A stretch of DNA of 64,000 nucleotides from assembly GCA_029207755.1 (NCBI GenBank), contig JARCOQ010000002.1, forward strand, positions 43,417,744 to 43,481,743. Reading direction: 5' to 3'. The translations under genes were made by a program, and so were the position numbers. This stretch comes from Chamaea fasciata. Its lineage: Eukaryota; Chordata; Aves; Passeriformes; Sylviidae. This document shows positions 25,548 to 37,700 of the stretch, in pieces; within the stretch, counting starts at the first letter, position 1; each line of letters opens with the position of its first letter. The notes below the pieces were generated by a model, which did not search any database, had not been told where the DNA came from, and saw only the letters and a list, made by a program, of their open reading frames with translations.

Positions 25548-27190
25548 ATAGTAGCAGGGGGAAGAGAGAGAGAAAGAAGAAAAACTGTTACCTGTGGATC
25601 TCCAGAACAAAGAGCAAACAGCAGCAGCTGTATCCCTGCTGAAAACAAATGAGGAATTGACAGCAGTTAGTAGACACCCACGGTACATTTTTCACCTGCT
25701 GCTCTGGATAAAATCATACATCAAAGAAAGACATTCCAGTGCTGGCTGATGAAAACTGACAACAGAAGTTTTGGTATACCAGCTCTGGCACAGCTATGTT
25801 TTGAACTCTTCAGGTAGGATTCAGCTCAAAGACTAACGTGGCTAAATTTAGAAGTGTACATGCGCACTTGGTATCCCTGCTCCCTTTGTTGTCAGTGGAG
25901 ATATAATCAAGTTGCTTACAGAACCCAGAGAGATATTCAACTCACCATAAAACAGAGAGGGACATGCATGGCTATCTGGACTGCACTGACTGTATTGTCA
26001 GGCTGTGACTCCACAGAAAAGCATCCTGAACTGCTCTTAATTATCCCATCTCCAGCAGAGAAGTGTCTTTCACAGGTCCTCTCTAATATCTCCCAGGCCC
26101 ATGGAACTCTCTTGGACACAGCACCTAAATCAGCAATAAACACACAAATATAATCAACTGAATTCCATGCTAGAGCTCCACTGCTGAGATTTAAGGGTCA
26201 GACCCAGAATCCTCCAGACAGAAAGGCAAATAATGTTTTACAAAACATGAAAAACAAGTGTTTTCTTACTCTTACTCTGCTATTAGGTATGCTTCTGCCC
26301 ATGATTCTGCAGTCTACCTTCGTGTTTTTCAAGCGTTCCACAGCTTTAGTTCTAACAGTCATATTAAAAACAACACAATGTTAGTAAAGCCTCAACTATC
26401 ACCTATAGAAGAGGTTAATAGCCAACAAGGCGTTTCTATTTCTGCTTCATATATAGTTATATTTGTTCTGTAAATAAGAAAATGTAAATGTACTTTCATG
26501 CAAATGTAACCTTTCTACTTGTAAAAGCTGAATGAAAAAGGTGTCAGCATCAGTTGGCTTTATATTAAATTTTATGGCATCTAGAAGTTGGGCAGAAGGA
26601 AAGTTGAAGAGTTTTGTTCCAAAATTACTAAGGAAAGAAAAAAATACAAAATATATTTCTACCTCTCATCATGCAAGTTTTTAGTAAGTGCTGGTAGGCT
26701 TCATAGTGATGGTGTAGAAACATTTTCAAGGACCAACAAAAAATAACAGATCTGACAAAGATAGTGACATGTTTCTTCTGTTCCACTCAGAGAAGATTGA
26801 CAATTACCACCTTCTTAATGTCACTTAGAATGCCAACACTTAAACTGTAACCTATATTCCATCAAAAGCTCCAGCTATTTTGAAAGATCTCTGGAACTGG
26901 CCCCAAGAATAAAAATGAACCAAAACTAATAGTTAGGATAGGCTGCTGAATTTAAATTCACTATGATTAAATCATTGCAATTTTTTATTGCAATGTCATA
27001 GCATTTTATTGCATTTGACAATTACTGCCCTGACAACCTTCATGTCAGTGAGTAGGTGATCAGAGTCCCTGTGCATTTTCCCCAGATAAGTCAGAGAGCA
27101 GCTGCGGATAGCCTGGCTGTAGCTCAACTGCATGTGGAAAGTGAGGAGAAGGAGAGGCCTAGACTTTTAGCATCTGGTCAAATTACAGTT
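25548..27190. other. Unique non-coding DNA
   Basis: No gene was recognised. The opposite-strand frames at 25854-26153 and 25937-26143 overlap and match nothing known. A 9-bp inverted repeat, CATTGCAAT (26973-26981) and ATTGCAATG (26987-26995) around TTTTT, lies in an AT-rich patch. Confidence 0.6.
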
Positions 27191-27309
27191 ACAGAATCAG
27201 ACAATACTCTGAGTTGGAAGGGATCCACAAGGATCATTGAGTCCAACTCTTAAGTGGGTGGCCCATACTGGGATAAAACACACAACCTTGGTGTTATTAG
27301 TGCTATCCT
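27191..27309 (-). mobile_element. tRNA-Ile-headed, CR1-tailed SINE (TguSINE1-like), 5'-truncated
   Basis: On the minus strand the element reads AGCACTAATAACACCAAGG, TTGTGTGTTTTATCCCAG and TATGGGCCACCC. This follows the anticodon arm, variable region and B-box arm of tRNA-Ile (GCTAATAACGCCAAGG, GGTTCGATCCC). It then passes directly into TTAAGAGTTGGACTCAATGA, CCTTGTGGATCCCTTCCAAC and a worn ATTCTGTAA tail, which is a CR1 3' end. A tRNA-Ile head on a CR1 tail is the structure I know from the passerine SINE TguSINE1, mobilised by CR1 enzymes. The first ~30 tRNA bases (A box) are absent or too diverged, so it could not be transcribed from its own promoter. An A16 run at 27327-27342 lies just outside the head. 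Confidence 0.82.
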
Positions 27310-29017
27310 TTGAGGAAGAAGCACTGAAAAAAAAAAAAAAGCCTAAGTGAAACAAAATAAAAGGAAACCTGAATAAGTGGTATCAGTCACTCCTTTTAGT
27401 TGGTAAGTCCTGGCTGGTTTCCTTGCAGTGCTTACCTTATGGAAATGCCTATGCAAATTCACTTTAAAGCTTTGGCTGATTTGGTATCCCATCAGAAGCA
27501 GTGAAGAGTACTGAGAGAGAGCCACAGTTGTTCTATTTAAAGCCTACGTTTGAGTGGCAGCAGAAATCCAGAATAGCTCAAGCAGAGCACAGCTACAAGA
27601 GCCTGCACAGAGGACAGAAGGTCAGGAATAGCTAATGAAATGCCAGCTACATGTGAGGTGCTTCACTGATTTTAAGGTCAGAAATACATTTATAGTCCCT
27701 ACTGATTCAGAATTTCAACAAACAACTTCCATTGGGTTCAATTATTTACAAGCATACAGAATGGAATTTATGTGGCCGTTGAAAGGATATTGTGAGTCAC
27801 CAAAAAAAGAGATAATTACTGAAGCTGTGTGTGCAAATTATGTCATCTAGGATTAGTTTGAACATAAGAAAGAATGGACTGGAAATACAGACCAGAGATG
27901 ATTGATAGAAAGCATAAATAAACATTAAAATAATTTAGCAACTTCTTAATCATAGATCTATTATAGCAGGGACACATACAAAGACAGAATTTTTATTATT
28001 TGTACACTTACAATTTGGAAAAAAACACCCTTCCAACAAAATACAGAAATACATCATGAACAGCAAATTATTTCATTTACTAGGGAGCCTTAAAGACATA
28101 ACACATTGTTTTTCAAATCACATGCTTAGATGTAAATTGCTGTACCAAAAAGGACCAGGGGTTCATCTGGTTCAGCTGCCTGCTTCTGGCATCAGGAGGC
28201 ACAAAAACCCACCTCATAATGCACCCGGACTTCTCTGCCAAGCTGTGTCATAGGTAGAAAATCTCAGCCCCAGCCTGAGCTGGCAAATGCATTTTGCCTT
28301 CAAGTAGGAGTACAGTTCAATTTCTCCAGAACTCTTTTTTTCACTTGATGCCTTACATTTTATTTAAGTATAGACTGGAATCTCGTAAAAACTGAAATCT
28401 CTTCTGACTTAATTTCAAGCAGTCCATGGAGGGTTTCCATTTGCTTCTGGGACACAGAAGGACAAACAAAGCCATTGCTTGTGACTGTGCACAGCACTTT
28501 GCCTCCATTTCACTGCCTGGCTTGGAAGGCCATTTCCCATCATGGAGTTAGACAAATCTATCTCTGTTAGGACAGTGTATGTGGTCTCTTATTCCAGTTC
28601 TGCTTAAGGCCAAGCCTTTTCAATGGTGGCTAGCACCTGGGGTTTTAACCCAGGTTCCACTGTACATGTCAGCAAGGTCCTCTAATATTTCATGAGAACC
28701 TGCTCAAAACATTTTTGATTGGTTTTAGATTGTCTTTTTCTGAAAGTGGCACCTGGAAGTGAGGCATTTCAATGAAATATGTCCATTCCCATGAGATCTT
28801 TCAACAGAAAAATGGCCGCAGGTTTTGTTTAGACAAAGGCAAACACTTCACTGAGAGGTTTTTCTTCCATGTGACTTTTGATACATTTGGGTATTTGAGT
28901 TTGATTATTTTCTGTGGTACACCAGTGAGCTAACAGTAGGTTCCACAGTACATGGCGTTTAATGCTAAATAAGCTGCACTGTGTTTAATATTGAAAAGCA
29001 ATAATAAAGTCAAACCA
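27310..29017. other. Unique non-coding DNA
   Basis: No gene was recognised. One part (28140-28225) may be a very old repeat and is listed separately. The rest is AT-rich single-copy-looking sequence. Confidence 0.6.
28140..28225 (+). repeat. Possible ancient amniote interspersed repeat
   Basis: The text AAAAAGGACCAGGGGTTCAT, CTGGTTCAGCTGCCTGCTTC and TGGCATCAGGAGGCACAAAA resembles an amniote repeat I remember only loosely. That repeat reads roughly 'GGACCAGAGGTCCATCTAGTCCAG...CTGTCTCTGACAGTGGCCAGT'. The family name is uncertain and the match is by eye. Confidence 0.3.
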
Positions 29018-29280
29018 TAGCATCATAGAATCATTAATGTTGGAAGAGACCCCTAAGACCATCCAGTTCAACCATTAACCTAACACTTCCATGTCCAACA
29101 CTAAACCATGTCCCTAAGAACCACATGCACATATCTTTTGAATACTTCCAGGGACAGTAATTCCACCACTTCCCTGAGCAGCCTGTTCCAATGCTTGACC
29201 AACCTTTCAGTGAAGAAATTTTTCCTAATATCCAATCTAAACCCTCCCTGATGAAATTTGAAGCCATTTCCTCTTGTCCT
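29018..29280 (-). mobile_element. CR1 LINE 3' fragment
   Basis: The plus strand opens with CATAGAATCATTAATGTTGG and GACCATCCAGTTCAACC. It continues with ACTAAACCATGTCCCTAAG, TTCCAGGGACAGTAATTCC, CCACTTCCCTGAGCAGCCTG, GTGAAGAAATTTTTCCTAAT and AACCTCCCTG-like text. This is the complement of the CR1 3' end, with an intact tail. It is the same region as the 9652 fragment but much better preserved, so it is a younger insertion. It is 5'-truncated near TTCCTCTTGTCCT. Confidence 0.95.
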
Positions 29281-31049
29281 AAAATGTGTACAGATATGAG
29301 ATTATATTCTGAGTTACAGCAGCATAAATAGTAATCACCAGTTTAGGACATTGGAGCAAAATGTGCTTGGTTGGGCTCCATAGAAAACAAAACAAAGCAA
29401 AGAGCCAAAGATATTAGAATCTATCAGTATAAAAAATACAACTGATGGAGAAAGGGTACACAAGAAAAGTAATTGTACAGTCTCATACAAGAATTGCCTT
29501 TGCTCTCCATCACCTTAAATCATCACTCAGTTGTCATAGCTACTCCTCATAACAAGCTGGGTTTGCATCTTTTCATACCAAAGCAGCAGCATCAATTTCT
29601 GTTACATGTTAAGTTTTCAGAATAAAGAATCCAAAAAGAACTACATTTCTTCTCTGTAGACTATGTAACTTTCCCTCCCTTCATTAGCAGTACCTGGCCT
29701 GCTTATGAGTCCTGCTATCTGATATGGTGGCAATATGCAACTGCTGAGCCCTCTTTGAATGAGCCAGGAAAATGCCCACCTCCCAGTATTGCCTGGAGAA
29801 TAATGGACCCAGGAATTAAGGTCTTTCTCAGGCAGATCTGCAGGCTCTCTCTGGATGTTACACTGAACTTCAAAATGGTTTTAAACTTCGATTCAAAACT
29901 GCCCTTTGTCATTAATATGGATATTAATATGGATATCCATTAATATGGATACTTCTGCAACCAACCCCATGATTTGACTTCAGATAGGAGCATCATCAGT
30001 CCTTGGCAAAAAAACTAGACTTCAAAACACAATGTGCTGGCCCTTCACTGCTCCCGTCCTGCAAATACCTGTTTGGCATTTGCCATGTACCATAGTAACA
30101 GACTCAAGAAAACTGCCAAGGTATATGTCAGCCAGATGTGAGGAAAACAGTCTTTTGTATTTGAATAAATGCGGCAAATTATTATTGAGCTGTTCCTGGA
30201 AAGAAAATTCAAACTCTCTTGGGTTTTCATGATTTAGAAAAAGACTGTGTATTCCCTGCACAGCAAGGATCCTTAAAGGTCAAATCTCCTTCCTCAGGCT
30301 TCCTACAGACATGCTTATAGAAGCTGAGGATATAGGAGGGAAATTGTCCTCTTAGCAGAAAAGTGCCCTGATAGAAAGGTGCATGATGCAGTGAGTCAAG
30401 CACATGAGAACACCACCCTGGCCAGCATGTCTCCTGACAATCTGCAGAAGAGATTCTACAGTCAATGCAGGGCATGTGCTGATGGGCTAGTAACAGCAGA
30501 TTTTTGTAATTGCCCTCAACCTGGGACATGTTATGTCTCTAAACTTCCCTAGTGGGGTGGTCAGCCACCACATATTTGGAAAAACAGAATTATCAAACTT
30601 AGAAAGGTTTAATTTCCTTCTCACTAGCTGTGGTGTATCTCAGGAATGAACCTCGAACATCAGTGCAGCTTCTCAGGGAGAAATCTGGGGTGGCAGAACA
30701 AGGGTTTCCCATAATGGTATTTCGTACCATTCAGTTTTGCTTCAACTATTCAAAAATTTAATTGTCCCAACCAAGGTCAACCTCCAGTTGTGAAGCTGTC
30801 CTTTACCAGAAGATACTTGCACAGTGCACATAGATTTCAGTCCCCTGGTGTCCCACAAACCTCCAGAGTCTCAGTCAGACACACGTGGCCATCAAGGGCC
30901 AGGGTGGGCAGCCTGCCCAATGTTCTGGTGTCTCTTGGGGACAGATCATGGCTCTGTGCAGCAGTCACTCAAGGCCACCAAGTCAGACATAGCACGGTCA
31001 CAGCTCCAGCTGGTCAGCCTCTGGTCTATCCTCCTGCTTCCAGCTGGTC
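29281..31049. other. Unique non-coding DNA
   Basis: No gene was recognised. The frames at 30022-30529 overlap on both strands and match nothing. The part at 30780-31049 is GC-richer and lies where the missing 3' end of the neighbouring CR1 (31050-31760) should be, but I could not read CR1 text in it. Confidence 0.55.
29911..29950. repeat. Three copies of a 12-bp unit
   Basis: ATTAATATGGAT occurs perfectly at 29911-29922, 29923-29934 and 29939-29950. The four bases ATCC separate the second and third copies. This is a small recent tandem array. Confidence 0.97.
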
Positions 31050-31760
31050 AGCTCTGAGGTCAGGTCAGGTTGCTCAGGGCTTCAACCAGTTGAGTCTTGA
31101 AATCATTGAAGGACAGAGACTGAACAGCCTCTCCGGGTAACCTGACTGACACGTCCTTCCACTCTGTGCCATCCCCTCAGTGATGCCCCTCCCCAGGGGT
31201 GCCCTGTAAGATCCATCCCCTCCCCAAAGCCATCTCTACCTCAGACTGAGAAAGCCTAGCTCTCCCAGCCTCTCCTCACAGGGTCCATGCTCCAGCCCCA
31301 CCACCTTAGGGACCTCTCCTGATCAACAGCTGGTTTAATGGAGTCTGGCCTGTACTGGATGTGCAGATGTGGTCTAACAGCTGGGGGGTTGGGGGGGTGG
31401 GGGGTTGATAATGATTTCCCTCAACCTCTGACTCTGCCCCTGTTCATACAGCCCAGGCTGCTCTTGGCCAGTGGTGTTGCTGGGACTTGCTGCTGACCCA
31501 TGCCTCTCTTATTAGCAGAACCTCCAGGACCTTTCCCCACAAGCTGTTCCTCAGGCACTTGGCCTCAGCCTGTGTTGTTGTGCAGGGCTCATCCATCCAT
31601 GGGGCAGGACTTGGCACTATTTCTTGCTGGATTTCATTAAGTATCTGTCAGTCCATTCCTCCAGCCTGCCTAGGTCCATCTGAGTTACAGCCTTACCTGC
31701 CAGTGAACCAACAGGTCCCCCAGTTTGTTGTCATCAGCAAACTTGACAAAAACGCACATC
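31050..31760 (-). mobile_element. CR1 LINE mid-body fragment lacking its 3' tail
   Basis: Plus-strand landmarks are GGTTGCTCAGGGCTTCAACC, GAACAGCCTCTCCGGGTAAC, CTAGCTCTCCCAGCCTCTCC, CAGCCCAGGCTGCTCTTGGC, TCCATTCCTCCAGCCTGCCT and CAGTTTGTTGTCATCAGCAA. All are complements of CR1 reverse-transcriptase and 3'-UTR text. On the minus strand the catalytic FADD box is intact (31730-31741, VKFADDNKLGDL), but surrounding frames are broken. The last ~100 bases of CR1, with the ATTCTRTG tail, cannot be found below 31050. Plus-strand frames such as 31487-31885 are antisense to this CR1 and not genes. Confidence 0.88.
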
Positions 31761-34700
31761 CATGGCTACCTGCCTTCTCAAGAGATGCATATTATTTTAT
31801 AAATGGTTTTTATTTAGGAGCTTATTCAGTGTTCCATCCAAAATCCTCTTTCCCACTGGAGTATGGCTGCACTCTGACATGTTGATTTCATATCTGTTTC
31901 GTCCCAAACGCGTTTATCCTGGTATTCTCTCCATGTGATGTTTTCCATATGTTGCTGTGCAGTGCAAGCTGTGCCTCCTCTTTGGATGCCAGTGGGTGCC
32001 AGAGGCACACTTCCACTAAACCTTCATGCCTAAGGAGAAGTTCACACACCAGAAGTGTCAGAGGCAGCTGCCCCCAGTGTCATAAGAGGTGCCTGAGATC
32101 CATACTGCTGGAAGCACAATGCAGATGGAACCCCTCTCCAGGACCACCCTCTCCAGCCAGGCTGAACACAGGAGCACCATGTAGAGCATGTGTGCAGACA
32201 GTGAATAGAGAATCAACAACGCTAGTGGTGTGTGCTGGGATGTGATCTGCTAACCATTCCCAACAGGATCACTCCTAGCCTTTGATCTGGAATCATTTAA
32301 ACACACACAGCAGCAACAGGACTGAGCAAGAGGACTGCTCACAGGATGAAGTTTTCAGGGTAGGGTTTGTTTTTTCCAGTGTCAACCATATGAAAGTTGG
32401 GAGTTTAATTTAAGACCTTAGGATCCTGCGATGCAAATGGGGAGAGAAGACCAAAGAAGGAACCTGAACTTATCCTTCTTGCCCTTCTTCAGGATAGGAT
32501 GGATCATCTCTTTCACGGGCCTGTCTCTCTCCAGTAATTAGAGGAGACCAAACGTGCTTAGGTTCTCCTTCAAGTGACTAAATTTGGATCAGGATGAGAA
32601 CCTTCAGCCTGCATAGGAGTAGTATATATTCAATGAATGAGGTCTTTTACTACCACTGCAAAAGTCAGAGCTCTGATGGGAAGTTTCAAGGGAAACTCTT
32701 TGTCTCAAAGAGACAGCACAGCTCTCTTTCATTCCCCTTAGTGCTCAAGCAATCTATTCAGTTTTCAAACTTTTTGAAGCCAGGACCCGGCTCCTCTCTG
32801 CTGGTAAAGCAGCTGGCACATGGTTAGCCCTATACAAACAAACAATAATAGTGCTCTCTAGAAGCAGATGTTTGGAACCTGTTCTCAGGTGGAAATGGCT
32901 CCATCTAATTTGATGGAACACAAATAATGTGTTATGTGCAATTACCTCCATATGAACATTGGACTCATTAATTAAAAGGGGACTCGGAGAATTTATTACA
33001 CACGTTGTCAGCCTGGCCTCACAGGTAGATGTTTTCCATACAAATTACTCTGGGTGTCAATCCTGGTCTTAGGAACATCCATTATGAAAATGTCACCAAA
33101 TGCAGTGGGAGACAGACTTGGTTCTCTCCCCTCAGGGGAATGACTCTGAGTGTACCCTTTTCCTTTCAATATGAGCATAACTACAGAAGTATTATTAGGC
33201 CAGTGAGGTTATCACTAGATACTGATAATCTTCTTTGAGATTTTTAACATCTTTAAAGATAGGGTATCAGTACTTGAACATTGATGCTGCTTCTCTCACT
33301 TCATAGATAGGTTATACAGCTTCTGAGCTGCTACACTGACCATCAGCGGGTAGCTCTCAGACAGCAGAAAAGCAAAGATGTGAGATAGGTGGTATTCATT
33401 CTGCTCATCCCATATTTCTTCCTGGATTTTAAAATACTGACTAATATGCTAGGTGCTGAACTGGAAATGTTTTTCCCTTTGGTCAACCATTTGGACCAAT
33501 CAGGCTTTTACTGTAATCAGACACTCTAGAGACAATGCTAGCAGATAGTTTGACCAACTGCAATTTAGTGAAAGGGTATGAACTATGTGCTTTCAACATA
33601 TCAGAAGATACCTGAGAAAAAAAGTATATATTTATATACACTCTGAAATACATAAATACAGAATTTCAATGTAACGGAGTTTTCCTTTCAGCTGAAATTG
33701 ACTTCCATCTCTCTTACACTTCCATCATCCCCAGCAGTCTTTCACAGTTGTAGATATCAGACCTATGTGTCCTTACTTGGCTTCTGGCTTTCAGAACACA
33801 GACCTCACTTCACTGATCACTTCTGTTTATAACTGTATCAATTTAAGTTATTAGTCATTACTAGCAGCATAAGTCAGAGAGGAACCAGAGCTAGTTTCAA
33901 TTTTCTGCTATGACTATGCCAGATTCAGAGCTACAGACAGAAAAATATGTGCAGAATCAGTGCATCGGAAGTGTCTTCAAATTCACAATTTCTGGTAAAG
34001 AAACATGGATAATGGTTCTTTGGCCTCCCAGGTTACCCTCACTTTGCTTAGTGGAGAAATCTGAGTCCTAATTCTGACCATGATAAATTCTGATCAAAAC
34101 CTCATGGGACAGGCTTCTCCCAGAAAAAAGGATGTTTTGAAGCAACAAAATTTGTTGGCAATCACATTAATTTAACACCATATTCCATGCTAGGATCAAA
34201 TGTTTTCAACATAGAGGAAAGTGCTGGAAGACATCATTACTATAAGCAGTTGCACCTCTTGATATTACATAGTCCTTGTCTTTTTTTTTTTCATTCAGAA
34301 TATAGCACTATTTCATTAAAACATGAAGGGAAAACTATGTGATTTACAGAAAAAAAGGAGAGATGTTTCAAAACCATGCAGAATCATTTTAATGTATTAT
34401 GTTCTGTATAATAAGGGGTGTTCAAAATTTCTGCAGTTCCAAGCTGAGAACAAAAACAAATACTACAGTGAGAAAAAGCCCCATGGGAGGTAATTTTGCA
34501 TTTTGACCAGCTCTATTAATAGCCCTGAAATTCTGATTAAGTTTGGGCTGCAGGCCATAAAGTTAGGATTATCTTCATATGCAATTTGAAAGAAAAATGG
34601 AGCCTGAATATTAGCAACTATTAACTAATTAGAAAGCTCATTACACTGGAATAGCATGTCAGAGGAATTCATGGAAGATCTTTCTCTTGTAACACTGAAT

Positions 34701-37700
34701 ACACAGATGGACAAAAATGCTTAGAGAGCTCTACTATGTATGGAGAAGGAGACAACCTGATAGATTACTCCATCCCAGCAAAACATTTCCATCTCTACTA
34801 TCTGTCCCTGTCAGTGAACAGTAGATGCTGAGTTTTGTCAAGAAGACTGAGTTTGATCTAACTGCTGCAGAGCCTTTTGGAGTTTCATTATTTCAGCTTT
34901 CAAAAATACTTAAGTTAATTCAAGAAATTTCTCAAACCTGAACATTCCTCTGAATCTTTCAGAGGAAATGATTCTGAGCGCTGCATGTGGAGTATTTTCA
35001 GCTTGGAGGTTTGAACTCACCGTAGTAATTGGAAATGTGACATTTTTAAAGTAAGCTAAGTTTGTTCCCTGAAACTTTACTCTCTGAGGCATGTCTCCAT
35101 ATATGCTCTTTCACAGACACAGTGTGTTCCAAATTGTCCAGTCCTCCCATGCACTGGAAATGCAGCACTTGTACCAGAAAGAATGGCACGACTGCTTTTT
35201 TGGATTTTTGGTTTCTAACACTTCTTTAAGCCGTTGTTTATCTCCATCCAAGTAGCAAAGCTGTTTGATACACATAAAGTATTTTCACGATGAAATTTTA
35301 AGGATGATCATTCATTGTTTTGTTCCATCCGGTTCATTTTTTCCAGTTTCTATGGTGAAAACCATGTGATTTCCATAGTAAATTCCTTGCCAAAGTTAAA
35401 ATATATTCCACTCTCCATTTTCCAGGAATTCAATATGATCATATTGTACTGCAAGAAATGAAAAACTGACTTTCTGAAAATAAGAAAGTGTCCAAGGCCC
35501 GAAATCACCTTATTTTCTGTGTTTGGTTAGAAGATTCCATTCCCTGAAATCTGTGGTTGGCCATTGGCTTCCACAGCTTTGTCATCTCCTTGTTGCACGG
35601 TGAGATAATACAAATAATGTCAGCAATATTGCTAATAAGCATGTTAAATAATGCACTTGATGTGACTCTTTTCAGAACTTGGAAAATTCCAGCACACGAT
35701 CTACACATGCAAGATATCCTCAGCCACGCTAGCTCTAAGAAACGAATCCAAATTGCTTTCATTCTCACACAGTACCTCTCCTAAAGTTCCCGAGCAATAA
35801 ATCATAAACCAAAATCCCACACAGGTCTCTAAGGCACACTGCAGCCTGCACCTACTTCTACATGAAGTCCTCAGCTGACAATTGATGTCTTCAGCACAAA
35901 ACTCACTAAGGCAAGGATAAAAGCTTCTCTGTACAGGAGAGAAAAGCTCTCAGCCTTTCTTGGAAGACAGCACTGAACATTAAGGCGCACTTGCATTGAA
36001 ACCAGAGAGAGTCCCATCGTCCCTGCCTGCTGCTCCCAGGGCAGAGCACATTTCTCTAAAAAGAGCCACACCTATGCAAATTGATACATCTTGTCACATT
36101 AAAGAATTCACTGCCAGAAGGTTCTGTGGTGTTGAGAAATAAGCACAGCACAGCATTTCACAACATTGCATTGCATAGCAAAGAAGGCAAGGCAAGTTAG
36201 TTTGGCCAATTTCCACTTAAATCAGAAATTGTCCAGCTCAGACCCTCCCTTCATTCACCTACCACCATCTCCTTATTTTCCCTTATCTTAAACTGTGATT
36301 CACTAGTTACAACAGGAGCGTTCTATCTGAAAAGTAACTTCATTAAGGAAATAAAATGCTTTTCTTACTATGCCTTGCCTATGCATGAGTTTTAATGCTC
36401 TGTTAATGAAGTACTGATAATTTTTTAACATCCAAGTGCTGGTAAAATACAAATACATGGACAGATTCCTTGCTTCTGTGAGGGAAGGTTTAAATTTTAT
36501 CTGTCCAACCTTGAGTTCTAGGAAAATTAAGGCTTTCAGATGAAATCTGAAACCAGTTATCACTGCAGCTACTACATTTGTAAAATGTCATTTTGCACTG
36601 GCCAGGGTAGTTTCATGCCAGCTGAGATATTTGCTTTGAACTGCTATACTCTTAGAGAAATCACAGCACTGAAAATTTCCCTGTACGTGGGCTGGTGTAA
36701 GAAGCCTGTTACCACAGACAGCTCAGTGGTGCTCCTGACATTTTTCAATAGCTGCTAAGAATAGGACATCTAAAGCCATTTCCTCCAGTTCCCTGTTTGG
36801 GTATGCAGGGAAGTGATGACAATGATCCAGAAAGCCACAAGAAGTTGCTTTCAACTCTATTTTAATTGGACTTCATGGGCAACAATAATGAAAAGGCACA
36901 AAAAAACCCCAGTATTTATGATAATGTACAGGAAAACATAAAAATGTCTGCTAAGATGGCCACAGAAATAAAGATGAGCTGCAGGAGAGAGGGAAACATG
37001 AGCAGAATGCTGGGCTGAGAGCCTAAAGATGTGGCTTTCCTCTGGGAGAGCTTGTGGACTCAAAAAGTCACTTCACTCCCCTATGTCATGGACCTCTTCT
37101 CTGTAAATGGATTTAAGTGACCATTTCTGTAAAACACTTCCAACCCAAATAAGAAACAAAATTATGTAAGAACTGGACATTAGTAAGTTATTACTCATCC
37201 ACAGCAAATTTGTGATTCCATCTCCATGTGTTTCTTGAGACAATACTAGCAGTTGCTGCCAAACTGACCATGAAAGCCGGCCAAAAATCATTTTTCTTTA
37301 TCAAAAACATAATGGATTGGCCATGTAAAACTGTTCCCAGAAACATCCCAATGACCGATTCCTGCACATCAAGCCCTCTTATTCCCATCAGCACAACTTA
37401 GTAGATGAGAGGTGTAGGTTTTGCCCTCTTTGGTTCTTCCTGCACTGCACAGTGTCACACTTTTCTTCACCGTATACACAGCTGCTGAGTGAAACGTTTA
37501 CCTGCCGGGTCCAATTTTAAGAGTTACATGCTCACATCTTAGATGTGTCATTTTTCTTCAGTTCTTCTTGTCCCCTGTGGCCCCATCTTTGCATCCCAGT
37601 CATGTAATGTGGCTCTCCCTGCTCCATTACAGGTCAGGCTCCTTGCACAAGGCAAGGAGAGGCAGGTATCATTACAACAAGGGCTCCAGCAAGAAAATTC

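Noticed and set aside
27245..27309. tRNA-Ile gene on the minus strand
   Set aside because: The 5' part and A box are missing, the B box is altered and the sequence runs into a CR1 tail; it is a SINE head.
31487..31885. 132-codon plus frame
   Set aside because: It is mostly antisense to a minus-strand CR1 fragment.
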